Positions 62,915-64,000 of a stretch of DNA of 64,000 nucleotides are shown here, piece by piece. The stretch is from Bacteroidales bacterium (lineage in GTDB: Bacteria; Bacteroidota; Bacteroidia; Bacteroidales; F082). The stretch spans positions 23,284 to 87,283 of the forward strand of contig JANJXG010000043.1 of the NCBI GenBank assembly GCA_024709145.1, written 5' to 3'. A program made the translations under genes and the position numbers. Position 1 is the first letter of the stretch. Each line of letters starts with the position of its first letter. The notes beneath the pieces were generated by a model. It was not told where the DNA came from. It did no database searches and was given only the letters and a program-made list of their open reading frames with translations.

Positions 62915-64000
62915 ATGACAGCAACACCCAACGACTTTAAAATAATCCATTCAGAGCTCGGTGACGAACTCAATCAGCGCATCCTTCCCTTTTGGATGAA
63001 CCAAATGCGCGACCATGAACACGGTGGTTTTTACGGGCAATACCTGAATGATGGCACAGTTGTAAAAACAGCGGCTAAAGGTGCTGTGCTGAATGCCCGC
63101 ATCCTTTGGACCTTTTCGGCAGCATATCAGGCCACCGGTCGCGACGAATACCTGCATCAGGCCAAACTTGCCTATGAATACTTCATACGTCACTTCATCG
63201 ACAGCACCCATGGCGGCGTGTACTGGTCGGTGGATTACCGCGGCAAAGCCCTCAACACCCGCAAGCAAATCTATGCACAGGCCTTTGCCGTGTATGCCTT
63301 ATCGGAATATTTTAAAGCCAGTCAGGACACCACGGCCATCATGGCTGCCATCGATCTCTACAACCTCATTGAATTGCATGCCTTCGACAGGGAATTCAAT
63401 GGCTACACCGAAGCCTTCGGACGAAGCTGGGAGACCCTTGCCGACCTGCGCCTGAGCACTAAGGATGCCAATGAACCCAAGAGCATGAACACCCACCTTC
63501 ATGTGCTTGAAGCATATACCAACCTCTATGAGGTGTGGAAAGACCTGGAGCTCGAATCGCGGCTTGTCAACCTTGTCCGAATCCATTTCGATCACATCCT
63601 GCATGGCCCTTCCCAACATTTCAACCTCTTTTTCAACATGGAATGGGAAGCACAGTCATCGGCCTATTCTTATGGTCACGACATCGAAGGCGCATGGCTG
63701 ATACGTCGTGCAGCCCTGGTGCTCGATCGGAAAAGTCTGATTGAAGAAGCCAATACCCGCGCCTGCGCCATGGCAAAAGTTACACTGAATGAAGGCATTG
63801 CCAAAGACGGCTCATTGCTCAACGAAGGACACAGCGGCTGTGTGACCGACACCAACCGCCATTGGTGGCCACAGGCTGAAGCCTTTGTCGGATTTCTTGA
63901 TGCTTTTGAGATTTGCCGGGACGAAATGTACTACGATGCTGCCAAAGATGTGTGGGGCTTCATCAAAGAACGCCTGCGCCATCCCTCAGGCGAATGGTGG
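62915..64000 (+). CDS. Cellobiose/mannobiose 2-epimerase, cut by window edge
   Basis: The frame opens with an ATG at 62915 and runs without stop for 362 codons to the edge. The sequence is an N-acylglucosamine 2-epimerase-type (alpha/alpha)6 barrel: RILPFWMNQMRDHEHGGFYG near the start, KGAVLNARILWTFSAAY, the NTHLHVLEAYTNLYEVW block, SYGHDIEGAWL and HWWPQAEAFVGF with the catalytic histidines. Cellobiose 2-epimerases are about 390-410 residues, so roughly 90 percent is present. With the two genes upstream it completes the mannobiose route: mannobiose to mannosyl-glucose, then phosphorolysis. Cytoplasmic. Confidence 0.92.
   Translation, partial: MTATPNDFKIIHSELGDELNQRILPFWMNQMRDHEHGGFYGQYLNDGTVVKTAAKGAVLNARILWTFSAAYQATGRDEYLHQAKLAYEYFIRHFIDSTHGGVYWSVDYRGKALNTRKQIYAQAFAVYALSEYFKASQDTTAIMAAIDLYNLIELHAFDREFNGYTEAFGRSWETLADLRLSTKDANEPKSMNTHLHVLEAYTNLYEVWKDLELESRLVNLVRIHFDHILHGPSQHFNLFFNMEWEAQSSAYSYGHDIEGAWLIRRAALVLDRKSLIEEANTRACAMAKVTLNEGIAKDGSLLNEGHSGCVTDTNRHWWPQAEAFVGFLDAFEICRDEMYYDAAKDVWGFIKERLRHPSGEWW

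Overview
The window comes from a member of the Bacteroidota, most likely an anaerobic or sediment/marine Bacteroidales-type organism. The evidence is two SusC/SusD pairs, many short-signal lipoproteins, a type IX secretion plug protein, a T9SS C-terminal sorting domain, a six-subunit Na+-NQR, and repeated matches to the Bacteroidota promoter (TTTG, 18-20 bases, TAnnTTTG). No rRNA, tRNA, CRISPR array or transposase was seen. Both ends cut genes: an ApbE flavin transferase at the left and a cellobiose/mannobiose 2-epimerase at the right.

Layout. 1-6.2 kb (minus): nqrABCDEF, then after a terminator the apbE gene whose product flavinylates NqrB and NqrC. 6.3-15 kb (plus): T9SS plug (DUF5103) protein, LruC-domain lipoprotein, PriA helicase, TonB-dependent outer-membrane receptor. 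15.2-19.1 kb (minus): rpsT, and a fpr-miaB-mtaB operon. 19.2-25.5 kb (plus): a five-gene operon with a coiled-coil protein, a one-span membrane protein carrying a possible longin/roadblock-like domain and an OmpA-like tail, a Ras/Rab-like small GTPase, a sensor histidine kinase and a TPR protein. 25.9-43.3 kb (plus): a polysaccharide utilization locus with two SusCD pairs, two GH16, GH3, GH30 and a PKD-repeat surface protein, suited to beta-1,3/1,6-glucan such as laminarin. 43.4-58.8 kb: an atypical SDR, two paralogous VPS10/BNR propeller proteins, an ABC exporter with a LolA-like protein, a DUF2157/GDYXXLXY pair and small envelope proteins. 58.9 kb: an AT-rich DUF3223 (DCL-type) gene. 60.3-64 kb (plus): a beta-mannan disaccharide module (GH130, GPH transporter, 2-epimerase).

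How the parts fit. In the glucan locus, surface lipoproteins bind and cut glucan outside the cell (GH16 on beta-1,3 and GH30 on beta-1,6 links), SusCD import the pieces, and GH3 releases glucose. In the mannan module the transporter brings in mannobiose, the epimerase turns it into mannosyl-glucose, and the GH130 enzyme phosphorolyses that to mannose 1-phosphate and glucose. Strong hairpin terminators sit inside the glucan locus after susD1, after the PKD gene and after susD2, which suggests graded expression.

The most unusual region is the 19.2-25.5 kb operon. It looks like a membrane-anchored small-GTPase signalling cassette with a histidine kinase but no response regulator. Other points worth checking are the AT-rich DUF3223 gene, a divergent MiaB, a small ORF coupled to the ABC ATPase, and a 118-base noncoding repeat pair near 51 kb.
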